A DNA stretch of 64,000 nt from Prorocentrum cordatum (GCA_963575745.1 CAUYUJ010014760.1:209001-273000), one strand, 5' to 3'. Numbered from the stretch's first letter, positions 44,940 to 56,125 are shown. Notes: generated by a model from the sequence alone, not told the origin. A program made the numbers and translations.

Positions 44940-46370
44940 CTCTCGGGTCCATGGTGAACCATGTCCCCGGAAGGCTTTCTGGGGACATAATTTGTTGGAG
45001 TGTGTTGGGGGGCCTCTTGGGCGCTCCCTGGGGGGCCCTTGGGGGCCTCCAGGAACTCTCGCGCCCGTGATGAAACATGTCCCAGGAAGGCTTTCTGGGG
45101 ACATGATTTCTTAGGGTGTGATGGGGGGCTTCTTGGGCTTTCCCTGGGAGCCCTCTGGAGGTCTCGTGGGGCTTCCTGGGGGCCTCTTGGGCGCCTCACG
45201 GGGTATCGTGGGAGACTCTTGGTGAGATCTAGGGACCTACTGGGGACCTCTAGGACCGGAGATCGGTTGGCGGTCCCCCTCTGGGCCCACTCTTGGGGAG
45301 CTCTTGGGGCACACTTGGGTTGTCTGGAGGGCCTCCTGGGCCGTCACGATCTGAAGGGCCTCCGAGGCCGTGAAGGAGCGCTGGGAAGCGGGAAAAGCGA
45401 GAACGCCCAAATCCTAAAAAAACAATCAGAAAATACATGAATTCAGCCTCCCAGGGCCCTCTTGAGGAGCCTCTTGAGTCCGTGCTGGAGCGTGTTGGAT
45501 TCCCCGTCGGCCATCTTGCGGGCATCTTGGGCGCCTTCGGCGCCTCTTGGGAGCGTCTTGGGCCCTCTCGGGATCCCCTGAGCCTGTCGTGGCCTGCTTC
45601 GGGGCGGGCCTGGGCCTACTCGGTACCCCTTTGGGCCGTCTTGGGGCGCTCTTGGGGCACACTTGGGTTGTCTGGGGACCCTCCTGGGCCGTCTTGTCTT
45701 GAGGCCCACTTCTGGGGCCTCGTGGGCCGTCACGATCTGAAGGGCCTCCGAGGCCGTGAAGGAGCGCTGGGAAGCGGGAAAAGCGGGAACGCCAAAATTC
45801 TTCAAAAACAATCGGAAAATTAATGAATTCAGCCAGCCCTCTTGGGGAGCCTCTTGAGTCCGTGCTGGAGCGTGTTCTTGGGCCGTCTTGGCGCCCTCTG
45901 GGGGGCCTCTTGGGCCGTGCAGGGGCGATATTAGGGGATGTACGTTTTACTACCTGACTGGGGCTATTTTTGCTTCTCTGGGCCCTCGTGGAAGGCAAAT
46001 TGCACGGGTTTAGAAGCATCTGCGAAGCCTCTGGAGCCGTTGGAGACGTCCCGTGATCCGTCGAAGCCGTCTTCAGGGTGGTGGTCGGCTGGCTGAGGCC
46101 GCCGTGGCGCTCATTGGACCGCCCTCCTAGGCGATTTGGGGCCCCCCAAGGTCCAACCGGGCCCCCGGGCAACACATTTGTGGTAGAGGTCGTGGCCCCT
46201 GGGCCCCCAGGGGCTCGCGTTGAACAGGTGGTGCATTCTTGGCGCTTCTGGAGGTTTCTGGGAGCCTTCCAAGGCTTCGTCACAGCCCCAAGAGGGGCTC
46301 AAGAGGGGCCCGAGAAAGGCCCAAGAGGGCTACAAGATGGTCTCAGGAGGGGCCCAAGATAGGCCCGTAA
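44940..46370 (-). repeat. CAAGAGGCC-type arrays, mainly minus orientation, with internal duplication
   Basis: GGCCTCTTGGG/GGGCGCTCTTGG units run throughout. Segment 45302-45473 is duplicated at 45652-45873, including GAAGGAGCGCTGGGAAGCGG and AAAAACAATC[AG]GAAAAT. In 46260-46360 the same units turn to plus orientation (CCAAGAGGGGC). Confidence 0.8.
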
Positions 46371-46429
46371 TCCTGCTCCCGCATCATCGCAATCACCATC
46401 ACCATGACACGCGAGAGCACCACCATCAT

Positions 46430-46620
46430 CAACACGAAAACAGTCGCGGTAATCCTTGACGTCGTCACATTTGTCGTCGTCGGCAGCATCATCATCCTGC
46501 ATCGTCGTCGTCCTCATCGTCGTCGTCCTCGTCCGCCTCCTCCTGCTCCTCCTCATCCTCATCCTCCTCCTCGTCCCCCTCCTCCTCCTCCCACTCCAGC
46601 TCTCTCTCTCCTCGTGATCT
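46430..46620. repeat. Mixed CATCAC/CTC/TCG triplet tract
   Basis: CATCAC words (46383-46440), then GTCGTC and CTCCTC runs to 46605. No gene. Confidence 0.75.
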
Positions 46621-46789
46621 TCCTCATCCTGCAGTGTGTTCCAGAAGGTTCCCGCCGGAACGTGCTGTGCGCAAGTGCTGTCCCGGGTCCCGCCACCGTG
46701 CCCTGGGTGGTGGGTCAGAGCCTCATGGGTGTTGGTTTGGATATCGTGGTTGGCCTGTCGGGGACGTACGTCGCAAAAACCAATTTCGC

Positions 46790-47335
46790 AGCTTCTCGGT
46801 AACCGTTTTGGGACCGTTGTGGGGCCTCCTCGGGGCTGTTTTGTTGCCTTTTGAAGCCTCGTTTGGGCCTCTTGGGTTCCTCTTGGGAGCCTCCTGGGGC
46901 CTCTCGGGGGCTCCTTGGGGCCTCCTAGGGCACGCTTCAAGCGGGAGGGTCGAATTTTGGAGTCGTGGTCCCCCTCTTGGGCGCATCTTGGGGCCGTCTT
47001 GGGGCTCTCTTGGGCTGTCTTGGGCGCCTCTGGGGTCGTCTTGGGGCGCTATTGGGCCATCTTGGGGCGCTCTTGGGGGCCTATTGGGCCGCAGCCGAAA
47101 AGGCTGGAAGGCCAAAACCGTTCGAAAACCTTTTGTAACATTGACGATTTCGGCCTCTTGAAACGCTCTGGAGAGGCGTTTTGACGCGTCGTGGAGTGCC
47201 TTGGGGGACCTCTCGGGCCGTCTTGGGCCTATCTTGGGCGTCCTGGGGCGGTCTTTCGGCGACTCTGGGCCCGCATTGGTTGTCTTGGGAGCCTCTGGAG
47301 GCCCTCTTGCACTATTTTGGACCTCCCCGGCCGCC
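46790..47335 (-). repeat. CAAGAGGCC-type array, minus orientation
   Basis: GGCCTCTTGGGG and GGGCGCTCTTGG units. An interrupting segment (47100-47180) contains GGCCAAAACCGTTCGAAAAC. Confidence 0.8.
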
Positions 47336-47393
47336 CCGTCCTGCCACGGGGGGTCGGGGCACCTGTTTGTGGGCCCCGGGCCCGCCCCCAGGG

Positions 47394-47395
<2 letters not shown>

Positions 47396-47436
<41 letters not shown>

Positions 47437-47545
47437 TATATATATATATATATGTATATATAATATGATATATATATATATATATATATGATATATATAT
47501 ATATATATATATATATACGTGCACACTTATATATGTATATATGTT
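47396..47545. repeat. (TA)n tract
   Basis: Alternating TA with few interruptions over about 120 bases; open frames give Tyr-Ile repeats only. Confidence 0.95.
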
Positions 47546-48052
47546 CGCCGAGGACATGTACTCTCAATAACAACACTTCACGGCAGCACACAGATGCCAG
47601 GATAGGCCTCGCGAGTGCGCGGGCGGCCTCTAGGCAGGCAAAAGTGCGAGGACGTGGGAGTGACCGCTACGCAGGGCGTCTATGCCGGCCACGTACATCA
47701 CAGATTTATTCATCAACGACTGGCAGTCAAAAGTGAACTAAGCTGTGAGGACGGCTCCAATAGCGGGTGCACGGCGTGCTGCCCACGCAGAGTGCCGCGG
47801 CAGGCAAAACAGAGCAAATCGTCGTAACAAATTTGCGCTGCGACACTGGAGAAGACCGCGGTCGGGACGCCAGTCAAATGCAACGCCAAAGGAGCAGGCA
47901 GCTAAAAACGATCACGCGCGGCCAACCTCCAACCACATGCGGTTCTAAAGGTGACAACGCACGATGCAAAAAAAAAATCGGCAATCGTCGCAACGCCCCC
48001 TTGGCTTTGGACGGGGTGCTGGCGTGCGCTCCACCCGCAACCACAGTCGGCT

Positions 48053-48265
48053 CTATAGGTGGAGGCGGCGCACACATCCGAAGCTGAATTGATCCAAGCG
48101 GCCTAATGTGCCCTGGTACGCCTGTCGCATGTCCTCTAACGCCTTGGGGAGGCCCACCACGAAGAAGACCGTCGAGTTGGGGTCCATGCTCCTCACGGCG
48201 TCCCCGACGAGAACAGATTGGTCCTCAACGATGTGGGTGTCACCGCTAGGCATCTTGCTCATCAT
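48053..48265 (-). CDS. Hypothetical small protein, 70 residues
   Basis: Starting ATGATG, the frame reads 'MMSKMPSGDTHIVEDQSVLV', 'GDAVRSMDPNSTVFFVVGLP' and 'KALEDMRQAYQGTLGRLDQF', and stops at 48053. The composition and the hydrophobic 'TVFFVVGLP' strand followed by an amphipathic helix suggest real protein. It follows the 169-residue ORF on the same strand with a short overlap. A TAG directly before its ATG rules out a simple one-base-indel fusion. Confidence 0.4.
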   Translation of the reverse strand: MMSKMPSGDTHIVEDQSVLVGDAVRSMDPNSTVFFVVGLPKALEDMRQAYQGTLGRLDQFSFGCVRRLHL

Positions 48266-48755
48266 CTACGCCCCCCAGTTTCTTGGGCGGCTTCGCTGAG
48301 GTAGCGCGTTTGCGCCACACGTGCTTGGCCACCCATGCAACCGTGTGGTACTCCTGCAGCGTGACGGTGACAGAAACGGCATCATGGCTGTCATCGGCAA
48401 TCACCAACGCGGGCAGCGGGAACCGTGTGTGTTCCGTTATGCACTGGACGAGGGCCCCCGCGGGCGTGGGACACCACGCATACTGCTCCTCATCCGCATC
48501 GTTGGAACCCCCTGCTGGGCTTCCACTCCGGCCAGCATCGTCACGAAGGTCTGGGGAAAGAAGTCGTGCGGGATAGTCTAGGCTGGCGCCCGGGGTCTCT
48601 GCGAGGCAATCCATTTCGCGGAGCCTATCGGTCTGTGGCGCCGCGGCGGCGTGCTCGGCTGGAGCGGTCGGGGCCGTGGCGGCGGGTGCAGAAGCAGGCG
48701 AGGTCCCAGGGGCCTCGGTGCACCCGAGGGGGTCACCGTTGCTGTCGGCGCCCAT
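48246..48755 (-). CDS. Hypothetical protein, 169 residues
   Basis: The frame starts at Met 48755 with an Ala/Pro-rich leader and continues 'GGSNDADEEQYAWCPTPAGA', 'LVQCITEHTRFPLPALVIAD' and 'DSHDAVSVTVTLQEYHTVAW', then 'VAKHVWRKRATSAKPPKKLG' and a TAG at 48246-48248. The second half has balanced, globular composition. No domain is recognised. It may be one exon of a longer gene. The following ORF overlaps it by 20 bases in a different frame. Confidence 0.4.
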   Translation of the reverse strand: MGADSNGDPLGCTEAPGTSPASAPAATAPTAPAEHAAAAPQTDRLREMDCLAETPGASLDYPARLLSPDLRDDAGRSGSPAGGSNDADEEQYAWCPTPAGALVQCITEHTRFPLPALVIADDSHDAVSVTVTLQEYHTVAWVAKHVWRKRATSAKPPKKLGGVDDEQDA

Positions 48756-48889
48756 CGCGGGGGGTCCGCCAGGGCGCGTGCCGGGGACGGCTGAGGCCGA
48801 CTCGATGTCGCCTCCGCCCTACCGGGGGCCCTGGACTCCGCCGGCCCTTTGTCTCTAGGCGTGTGAAATGGTTCCCCCCTCATAAACCC

Positions 48890-49620
48890 CCCCAAGAGAC
48901 CCCAAACCGGAGATTCGACCCCCCCCCAGCCCCGGGGCACCCATGCCCGAACGCGCCATGGGGGAGCAGAGGGCCCCACAACGGGCCAAAAGCGCAACAA
49001 CGGGCCCCCGAGACGGTCCAAGAAGGCCCCGACTCGCCGAAAGATCGAGCCAAGACGCCCAAGATGGCATCCAGACGATCTCAGATGCCTCCAAGACGCT
49101 CCCAAACGCGTCCACAAGGCTTTCATATGCGACCAAGAGGCGCCCCAAGAGGTCCCCAACAAGCAAAACTCAGCCATTCCCTATGGTAAAACGCACCCTT
49201 TTGATATATGCGGTCTTTGAGCTTTCACGGCGTCGAAAACGGTTCCAGAAGCTCACAAGACCGCCCCAAGACGGCCCAAGAAGCGCCCAAGAGGTCCCCA
49301 CGAAGGCCCAAGAGGGCGCCAATACAGCCCAAGAGGCGCCCACGACGGCACAAGAGGGCCCCAAGACAACACCAAGAGGGGGACCACAAGCCGAACATCC
49401 AAGCCATTCGCCCCGACAATGTCCGAGGAGGCTCGAATAAGCCCCCAAGAGGCCCCCGAGAGAATCCCCAAAGGCCCCCAGAGGCCCCCAAGACGCACCC
49501 AAGAGGCGCCCACAAAGCTCCAAGAGGCCCCCAAAAAGTCCAAAAGAGGCCCCCAAAAATCCCAAAACGGCTTCCAAAAGGCTTCGAAACTGCCTCCGCG
49601 AATCTCGCGAAAAGCCAGAC
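48890..49620 (+). repeat. CAAGACGGCC/CAAGAGGCC arrays, plus orientation
   Basis: CCCAAGA[GC]G[GC]CC units at 48985-49170 and 49250-49590 are separated by a short unique segment (49170-49250). (CTC)n follows at 49640-49695. Confidence 0.8.
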
Positions 49621-50061
49621 CCCCTTCCGCCTCTCGCCCATACTCCCTCCTCCTCCTCCTCCTCTTCCTCCTCCTCCTCCTCCTCCTCCTCCTCCGCTTT
49701 TGCATTATTTGCGTTCCTCTGTTCCTCGGCTTCGTCCTCCCACTCGCTCGGACCCCCTGCTCCTGCTTTACTGGCCATGGCACCGGCGCGGTACTGGTAT
49801 CATTCGCACGCCATGCATTTCAAGGTGCCCTTCTTCTCGCCACGCGCGACATTGCTCGCGTCCGCGGAGAAAACCGACTTCGCACAACGCCCGACGCAAA
49901 CTACACGCGCACACACGAAGAAAAAACACCGTCCCGGGAACCGTGAGTCACTACCTACACCATGGTCGAAACCCAATGTGAAAATTAATTCTCTGGATGG
50001 AAGGGCCAACCATGTGAACGACGCGTGGGTTAAAACGTCATTACAATCGCCTTTGCTAGCG

Positions 50062-50155
50062 CCCACCCGCTCGGGTAACCCACCCGCTCGGGTGGCCCGC
50101 CCGCCTGGGTGACCCACCCACCTGGGTGACCCACCCGCCTGGGTGACTGTCGTGG
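50062..50155. repeat. 16-bp near-palindromic tandem repeat
   Basis: About six units of CCACCCGCCTGGGTGA. Each unit contains CACCC...GGGTG arms and so can form a short hairpin. Confidence 0.85.
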
Positions 50156-50254
50156 CGCTGTAAATATTTTTACACAGCGGAACTGTGCTAAATCGAAAAA
50201 TGAACGGTGCAATCCAAACGTAGAGCTTCTCTATCTGCATACAAGAGCCTTTTG

Positions 50255-50565
50255 GGGGTTCTTCGGGATCTCTTGGGACTTCTAAGGAGCCTCTTGGATG
50301 CCTCTTGGGACCTCCTGGGCGCCTCTTGAGTCCCTCTTGGAACGCTCTTGGGAGCCTTCGGAGCGCTCCCGGGGCCATTTGGGAGGAGATCGATCAAAGC
50401 AGGGGGGAAGCTTCAATTGGCGTTACCCCACAGGGGCCCCAAACATCGCCTCTTGGGAATCTCTTGAAGCATTCTTGGCGCGCTCTTGGGCGCTTTTCGA
50501 GTCGTCTTCGGGCTCCCTTGGGCTCGTCTTGGGGCCCTCTTGGTCCATCGTGAAGCTATATTGCG
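50255..50565 (-). repeat. CAAGAGGCC-type array, minus orientation
   Basis: GGCGCCTCTTGAG and GGGCGCTCTTGG units. An internal segment (50390-50440) has GATCGATCAAAGCAGG and AAGCTTCAATTGGCG. Confidence 0.75.
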
Positions 50566-51499
50566 GCCTCGGATGGCCATCAGAAGCGAAAAGGCGAGAA
50601 CGCAACAATCATGTGGTTCCTCTTGGTGTTTGAAGGATGTTGGCCTCTTCGAGACCTCCCTGGGAAGCTATTTGGTTTCTTGGCGTCTCCACGGTGCCAA
50701 GCAATCGTCCAGGGGTCCGCCCGAAGCAAGTTTCCCCCCCCCGGGGTCACAGTACGCTGATAGAGCATGCCACGCTCACTGGGACGGGCGATGCACCGCG
50801 CAAATTGCACAACATGATCTGTCAGCACCGTACTCGCGCCGTGCAACCGGAACGACGAGGGATTTGCAAGAAGACCCCAAACAACCAAATCTGGCCTTCA
50901 GAACACAGCACGAAAAAGGCTTCCACACCGCCAGCAGCATCCACAACGGCCCACATTGACCCGCATCGACTCCCCGGGTAACTCAAAGGGGCGGCGGATG
51001 TGGCGCAAGCCTAAAGAATGTGTATATATATATATATGTACATACATATACATACACATGAAACTGCAAATTCCTTAAGAATTCACAAGAGCGCGCACAA
51101 AATTTTAGAAAATCCGTGTTGCGAAACTCTGTGTGTTTGTATGTTGTTTGAACACTCGATTTTGACATCTTTCGGAAACCGACGGTTTTTGAAGGACTTC
51201 GGCATGCGCTCGCGACGGCGCGCGCGTGTGCACTTCGTCCCATTTGTTGCCAAGGATTCTTGAAAACTTGAGAGTGTTGATAAACGGGTGCGCGCACATT
51301 GTATTCTTTGCAGAGGATGGCGGGGGGGGGAGAATACCAGCCTAGCTGGGATAGTATGATTTCAGAATTAGGATGGACGATGGACCAGAATCATATGTAA
51401 ATTGAAATACGAAAAGGGGAATGGGTCAGTCTGGGGAGGGAGGGTGCTAGAACCTATCTCTTGTGCAGAAAAGGAGTATGTTTGTAGTGTAGTCTAACA

Positions 51500-51830
51500 C
51501 TGCAGAGCAACGCAGAGTAAAGCAGAGCAATGCGAAACCATGCCAAACAATGCGAAGCACTGCAAAGCAATGCGACGCAATGCAAAGCAATGCGAAACAA
51601 TGCAAAACGGGCGGCGACGAGGCGGCGGCCACCGAAAAGGGCGGCGACGGCGACCACATAGCCGCCAGACCGTCGGGCAAGCCCAAAGCCCAGAACGACG
51701 GGGCGGTGACGGCGACCACGTAGCCGCCAGACCGACGGGCGACGGGCAGGCACAGAAGACAGGCGGCGACAAGGCGGCGACGGCGACCACATAGCCGCCA
51801 TGCCGACGGGCAGGCCCAGTACCTTAGAAA
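51500..51830. repeat. AATGCRAAGC decamer tract and ~65-bp GC-rich repeats
   Basis: Degenerate decamers at 51500-51608 are followed by three copies of a GGCGACCACATAGCCGCC-containing unit (near 51647, 51710 and 51782), each linked to GACGGGCA. Confidence 0.8.
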
Positions 51831-52135
51831 AGAAATTAATTGTCTCACGAATTGACGGTCCGAATGCCTAGATAACCATCTGACTTCTGATAAAACAACA
51901 ACTTGTCTACATATATATATGTATATATATATATGTGCAGCAAGTTAGTTAGACAGTCCCCTGAATCACAACACCTGCACCGGACACAAAAAACAACCTG
52001 GCTATATATCTGACTATCCGCCACCACGCCTTGGATCACGAAGTGGAGTGTCCTCATTCAGGCTCATTCAAGGCATCTGCACAGAGTATTTGTCTAAGGG
52101 CCCAGACCATGAAGTTCCACCTTTGTTGGACGCCC

Positions 52136-52440
52136 ATTTTCAGAGCGCCGGTCGTCTCATTGGCTTCGAAACATTACGCCTCGCTGATTCTCCCCTCATT
52201 GACAGAGCGCCATTCTGATCTTCGGCCTCAACACATGCGCAATCGCTCCCGTGTTTCTCGTCACGCGAGGCCAATAAGCAGAACGGCGCTTTGCTAAGGA
52301 AGGCATGAACAATCTGAGAGTGGTACTCTGGAGGTTCCGTGTTAGCAGAGCGACGCTCTGCTCACACGCGCCGAAGAAGTGAAGAATTAACTGCGCATGG
52401 TTTAAAGCCAATTAGCAGAAGGGCGTTCTGTTAATCGGGA
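52136..52440. repeat. Regularly spaced palindromic repeats (TTAGCAGARCG..CGCTCTGCTAA type)
   Basis: The clearest hairpins are AGCAGAGCG-a-CGCTCTGCT centred near 52355 and ATTAGCAGAA...TTCTGTTAAT near 52423. A weaker one lies near 52287, and diverged forms near 52210 and 52145. The last three centres are about 68 bases apart. Confidence 0.75.
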
Positions 52441-54400
52441 AACAGGTCAGTCAAACATTTGGTGTTTGCGGATTCCGATTCGTGTAAGTATCAACACGAT
52501 TGCCCCAAAAGGCCTCTTCTCCGTGACCCCAGCACATCCTACGAAATCCAATGCGACCATCATCATCCACCCCCCTGCGCATTCTCATCGTTTCCTCGTC
52601 CCCCGCCTTCCCCTCCCTCCACGTCCACGTTCTTCCCACCCTCCTTGCCCTGGCACGGATGCCGAATACTTGCGTCTCGGTCCCCAGGATCGCCTGCGTA
52701 CACACGGAACGCGCTCAGGTGTCTTTCCGTGCCGCGTTGGGCAAGCAACCGCACGCTTATCAGGAAGAGAAAGCCAAAAGAGAGAGAGAGAGAGAACAAT
52801 ATATATATATATAACAAAGAGACAGGGAGGGCGAGAGAGACAGGAAAACAGAGACACAGAGGATAGGGCGAGGCGAGTGGTGCAGCAAGAAAACCAAAGC
52901 AACAAATGCAAGGACAAACGCTGACCGCGAAAGAATACAATTGGCACATGGTCGGCTCCAACGAAGCTGGGTCGAACACTCTTGGCATACATACCAAGGA
53001 AAACGATTTTCACTTCCGTCAACTTCCGCTAGCCTTTCTTTCAACTTCTGCCGGACTCGGCTCGCCTTCGCCAGCCTTCCGCTAAAGAAGGACAACTCAG
53101 ACTGGCGATCCCTCGAAAACGAAACCCGTTCTCGAACGCCCTTTGTCAACCGCGTCGGCTTGTCTCGCGACTTTCCGGCGGGGGGAGGCCAGCGCCTGCA
53201 AGGTCGGGCGTCTCTCCAGCGAGCGGCTCCAGCCACAGTTCCTGCAGAGTGCGGCCGCAGAGGGCCCGAAGACAGGCGGGGGAGGAGTGTCTAGGTAGGA
53301 CGAGAACGATGCGATGATATGATTGGAAGCTAGGTACGCCCCAGGAACTCCAAAGTACCCAGCGGCCTTCGATTCTGGAGTCCGCGCGATACTACGGGAA
53401 AATTTGGAAACCTTGTCGCGCAACATAATGGCCTACTGCTGCTCTCAATTTTGCAACCGCGCCTCCCGGCAGTCGATGCGGAGGAGGCTGTGTGAGGCAG
53501 CTTTTCTGCCAAGGTCCGCCTCGAGGTCAAACAAACGCTGACAACCAAACAACATCAATGCCACGCCGGTCGGACGACTTCACCAACGTGTTGCTAGTCA
53601 AAATCGATGCATACATTGCCTCGTGCAAATGGTGAACGCGTAACAAGCGCTGTTTGAAAGACGGCACGCGCGCCATTGATACTCTGATCCCTCTCACCTA
53701 ATGGCACGGCGCGTGGCTCATCTCCTCTTCGCATTTCACTGAGAGAGAAGCATGGCTCGCAACGTCCCAGCCTCCCTCGCGCTTGGGAACAGCAAGAGAT
53801 GTCCACATTCGTACGCGGGCTGCCCCGGGCGAAACCAGGGGGTGGTTGGGGAGAAAGCTGGGTGCGCAGTCCGTGATCTCTCGGTTCATTCCTCGGGCTG
53901 CTTTCCTCGAGGAATGTCATACTGCTGCTGACAGCGAAACCTCCCAGGTTTCACGAATTTGTTGTTATACTAGTGTTGCCCATGCGTATCACGCACGTGC
54001 AATCAGCGCAGTCTCTTCCTGTTGACACACTGGCAGCGTGAACGCCCAATTCAATGCAAGCCCGAAGGTCTTTGTACTCGTGCACACTCCGCCTCCGTAG
54101 ACGTGTGTCGTGACGCCGGATGGCCTTAGACAGCTGGGGATCACGACAGCCATACGAGATAGAAAAAACAACTAAAACAATAGTTATCCGGGATAGCTAC
54201 AAGTAGCGTTTACTTAGCTTTGGAAGCGACGGGAACGCGCTCGCGGGATGTGCAACGTCGAGCCCGCGGCGGCGACGCGGCGAATCAAACCGCGGCCCCG
54301 CGCGCCAGTAAATCAACAAGGAATGCCGCGCGGGTTCTGAGCGCGACGCCACGGCGATGGTCGCGACGCGGTTTCGCACGCGACACACCTCAATGCCTCT
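52441..54400. other. Largely unique sequence, no supported gene
   Basis: Contains GAGAGAGA/(TA)n at 52780-52812. Several short frames on both strands have mixed composition, but none has a recognisable motif. Less GC-rich than flanking DNA. Confidence 0.4.
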
Positions 54401-54960
54401 TTCACCTCTCCCTCCTCAACCCCTTCACCAGCCTCCCCCTTCCTCGTCTCGGCCCCCCTCCTCCTCATCATCATCCCCCTCTTTCGCCCGACCCCCCCCC
54501 CCCTCTACCCGTCGCGCGCCCATCTCGCCGTGCCGCGGCGGCGCCTTCTCTTGCCGCGAACCCCATCTCCCGCCGTTCCCGCTCCTTCCCCTTCGCCGTC
54601 GTTGTCTTCCTCCGCCGCCCCCGTGCCCCTCCTCCTGCTCGCTGCTCGCCCGCCCCCCTCTTCCTCCTCCCCATCCCCCGTCCTCCTTCTCCTCCTCCTC
54701 CTCCTCCTCCTCCTCCTCTTCCTCGTCCTCCACCTCCTCCTCCTCCTCCTCCTTTTCCTCCTCCTCCTCCTCCTTCCATCCTCCTCTTCCTCTTCTTCGC
54801 CCCCCCCATGCGCCCGTCGGTCGCGCCGGGCCCGGCCGCGCAGGCGCGCGTCGCGCATTCGGGCCCAACCGCGCCGGAGCGTTTGTCGGCCTGGCCGCGC
54901 CGGCGCGCCACTGTGCATTTGGGCCCGGCCGCGCCGGCGCGCGTCGCAAATCACCCAGAT
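54400..54960. repeat. (CTC)n tract and ~47-bp GGGCCCGGCCGCGCCGG repeats
   Basis: CCTCCT runs with TTC interruptions dominate 54400-54810. GGGCCCGGCCGCGC[AC]GGCGCG and related units then recur near 54828, 54868 and 54922. Confidence 0.75.
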
Positions 54961-54964
54961 CATG

Positions 54965-55215
54965 CGTTACCCGAAAATTTGGGTAACGGTTAGCGGTCTC
55001 GGTCGTTTGCGGCTTCGGTACCCAAGTCGGTAACGGTTACCGGTCGCTACCGGTCGCTACCGGTCCTGCGCGGTAACGGTTACCGGTCGCTAGCGGTAGC
55101 GACCGGTAGCGACCGTCAGAGTCGCGCGTGTTGTCTGTCCAACAGCAGCATCTGGCGTCAGATGCTGCACTTCGTGAAAAAGAAGTCTGATCTGACGTCA
55201 GACTGACGTCAGATC
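54965..55215. repeat. Cluster of perfect inverted repeats
   Basis: CGTTACCC/GGGTAACG (54965-54988); GGTAACGGTTACC twice (55029-55041, 55072-55084); GGTCGCTA/TAGCGACC (55085-55104); GCAGCATCTG/CAGATGCTGC with a GCGT loop (55145-55168); GATCTGACGTCAG/CTGACGTCAGATC with a one-base centre (55189-55215). Confidence 0.9.
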
Positions 55216-55279
55216 TGTAGTCGTAGCTGTTTTACCAGGGCATCATCAAGTTTTAACTGTAATCTCAAATATATGTGTA

Positions 55280-55610
55280 GCGTTAACGTAGTCATGTCCT
55301 TCCCCCTTCCACCTCTTCATCTCCCCCATAGCGAAGCCCTCGCAAAACCTTCTCCTGGTGCCTCCCCCTCCTCCTTCTCATCCTCCTCTTCCTCCTCTTC
55401 CTCATCCTCCTCCTCCTCCTTCTCCCTCCGATGGTCCTTTCTGTGCGCCCCAGCGTTCCATCTCCTCTGGCCCGCCAGTAACCATGTTCAGCAGTCCTCA
55501 GTAGGTCCCGTTCTCTGGATGGCTCTTCTCTGGGTGGCCCTTCAGTAGTCCTCAGTAGTCCAGATGGCCCGTTCTCTGGATGGTCCTTCAGTAGCCATTT
55601 CGGCTCGGTC
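55280..55610. repeat. (CTC)n tract and local GTTCTCTGGATGG repeats
   Basis: CTCCTC runs at 55360-55425. GTTCTCTGGATGG occurs twice (55508, 55571) and CAGTAGTCC-type words several times to 55600. Confidence 0.7.
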
Positions 55611-55814
55611 GCTGCCAGCGGCGAGGGCTCCTCGGTCGCGCAAGCGATGCCGCTGGTGATCCAGGCGGTGCCGAAGCGCAGGGCGCTGGTGGTGCGGCCG
55701 CGGCCGAAACCGCGGCCGCTCCCAGCGCCGCTCCCCAAGCCGCTCCCATAGAAGCGGCCCAAGCCTCGCCCGAGGCAGAAGCCGATGCCGCGGCACAAGG
55801 CCGCGCCACAGCGG

Positions 55815-56125
55815 CCGCGGCAGCAGCAGCAGCAGCAGCCGCAGCAGCGCAGCAGCAGCGCCGCAGCACCAGCGCAGCAGCAGCAGCAGCAACAGCCGCA
55901 GCAGCGCAGCAGCAGCAGCAGCAGCAGCACCAGCGCAGCACCAGCGCAGCAGCAGCAGCACCAGCGCAGCACCACCAGCGCAGCAGCACCAGTGCAGCGC
56001 AGCACCACCAGCGCAGCAGCACCAGTGCAGCGCAGCAGCACCAGCGCAACAGCACCAGGAAGGCGGCGAGCAACAGCGCAGCACCAACAGGGCGACGAGC
56101 ACCAGGGCGGCGAGCTACAGCAGCA
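55815..56125. repeat. (CAG)n-rich array
   Basis: CAGCAG and CAGCGCAGCAC units. Plus frames give Gln/Ser/Ala homopolymers and minus frames Leu/Cys/Ala. No domain is seen. Confidence 0.9.

Noticed and set aside
52136-52440. CRISPR-like array
   Set aside because: Spaced palindromes are present, but repeats diverge, the genome is eukaryotic and there are no cas genes.
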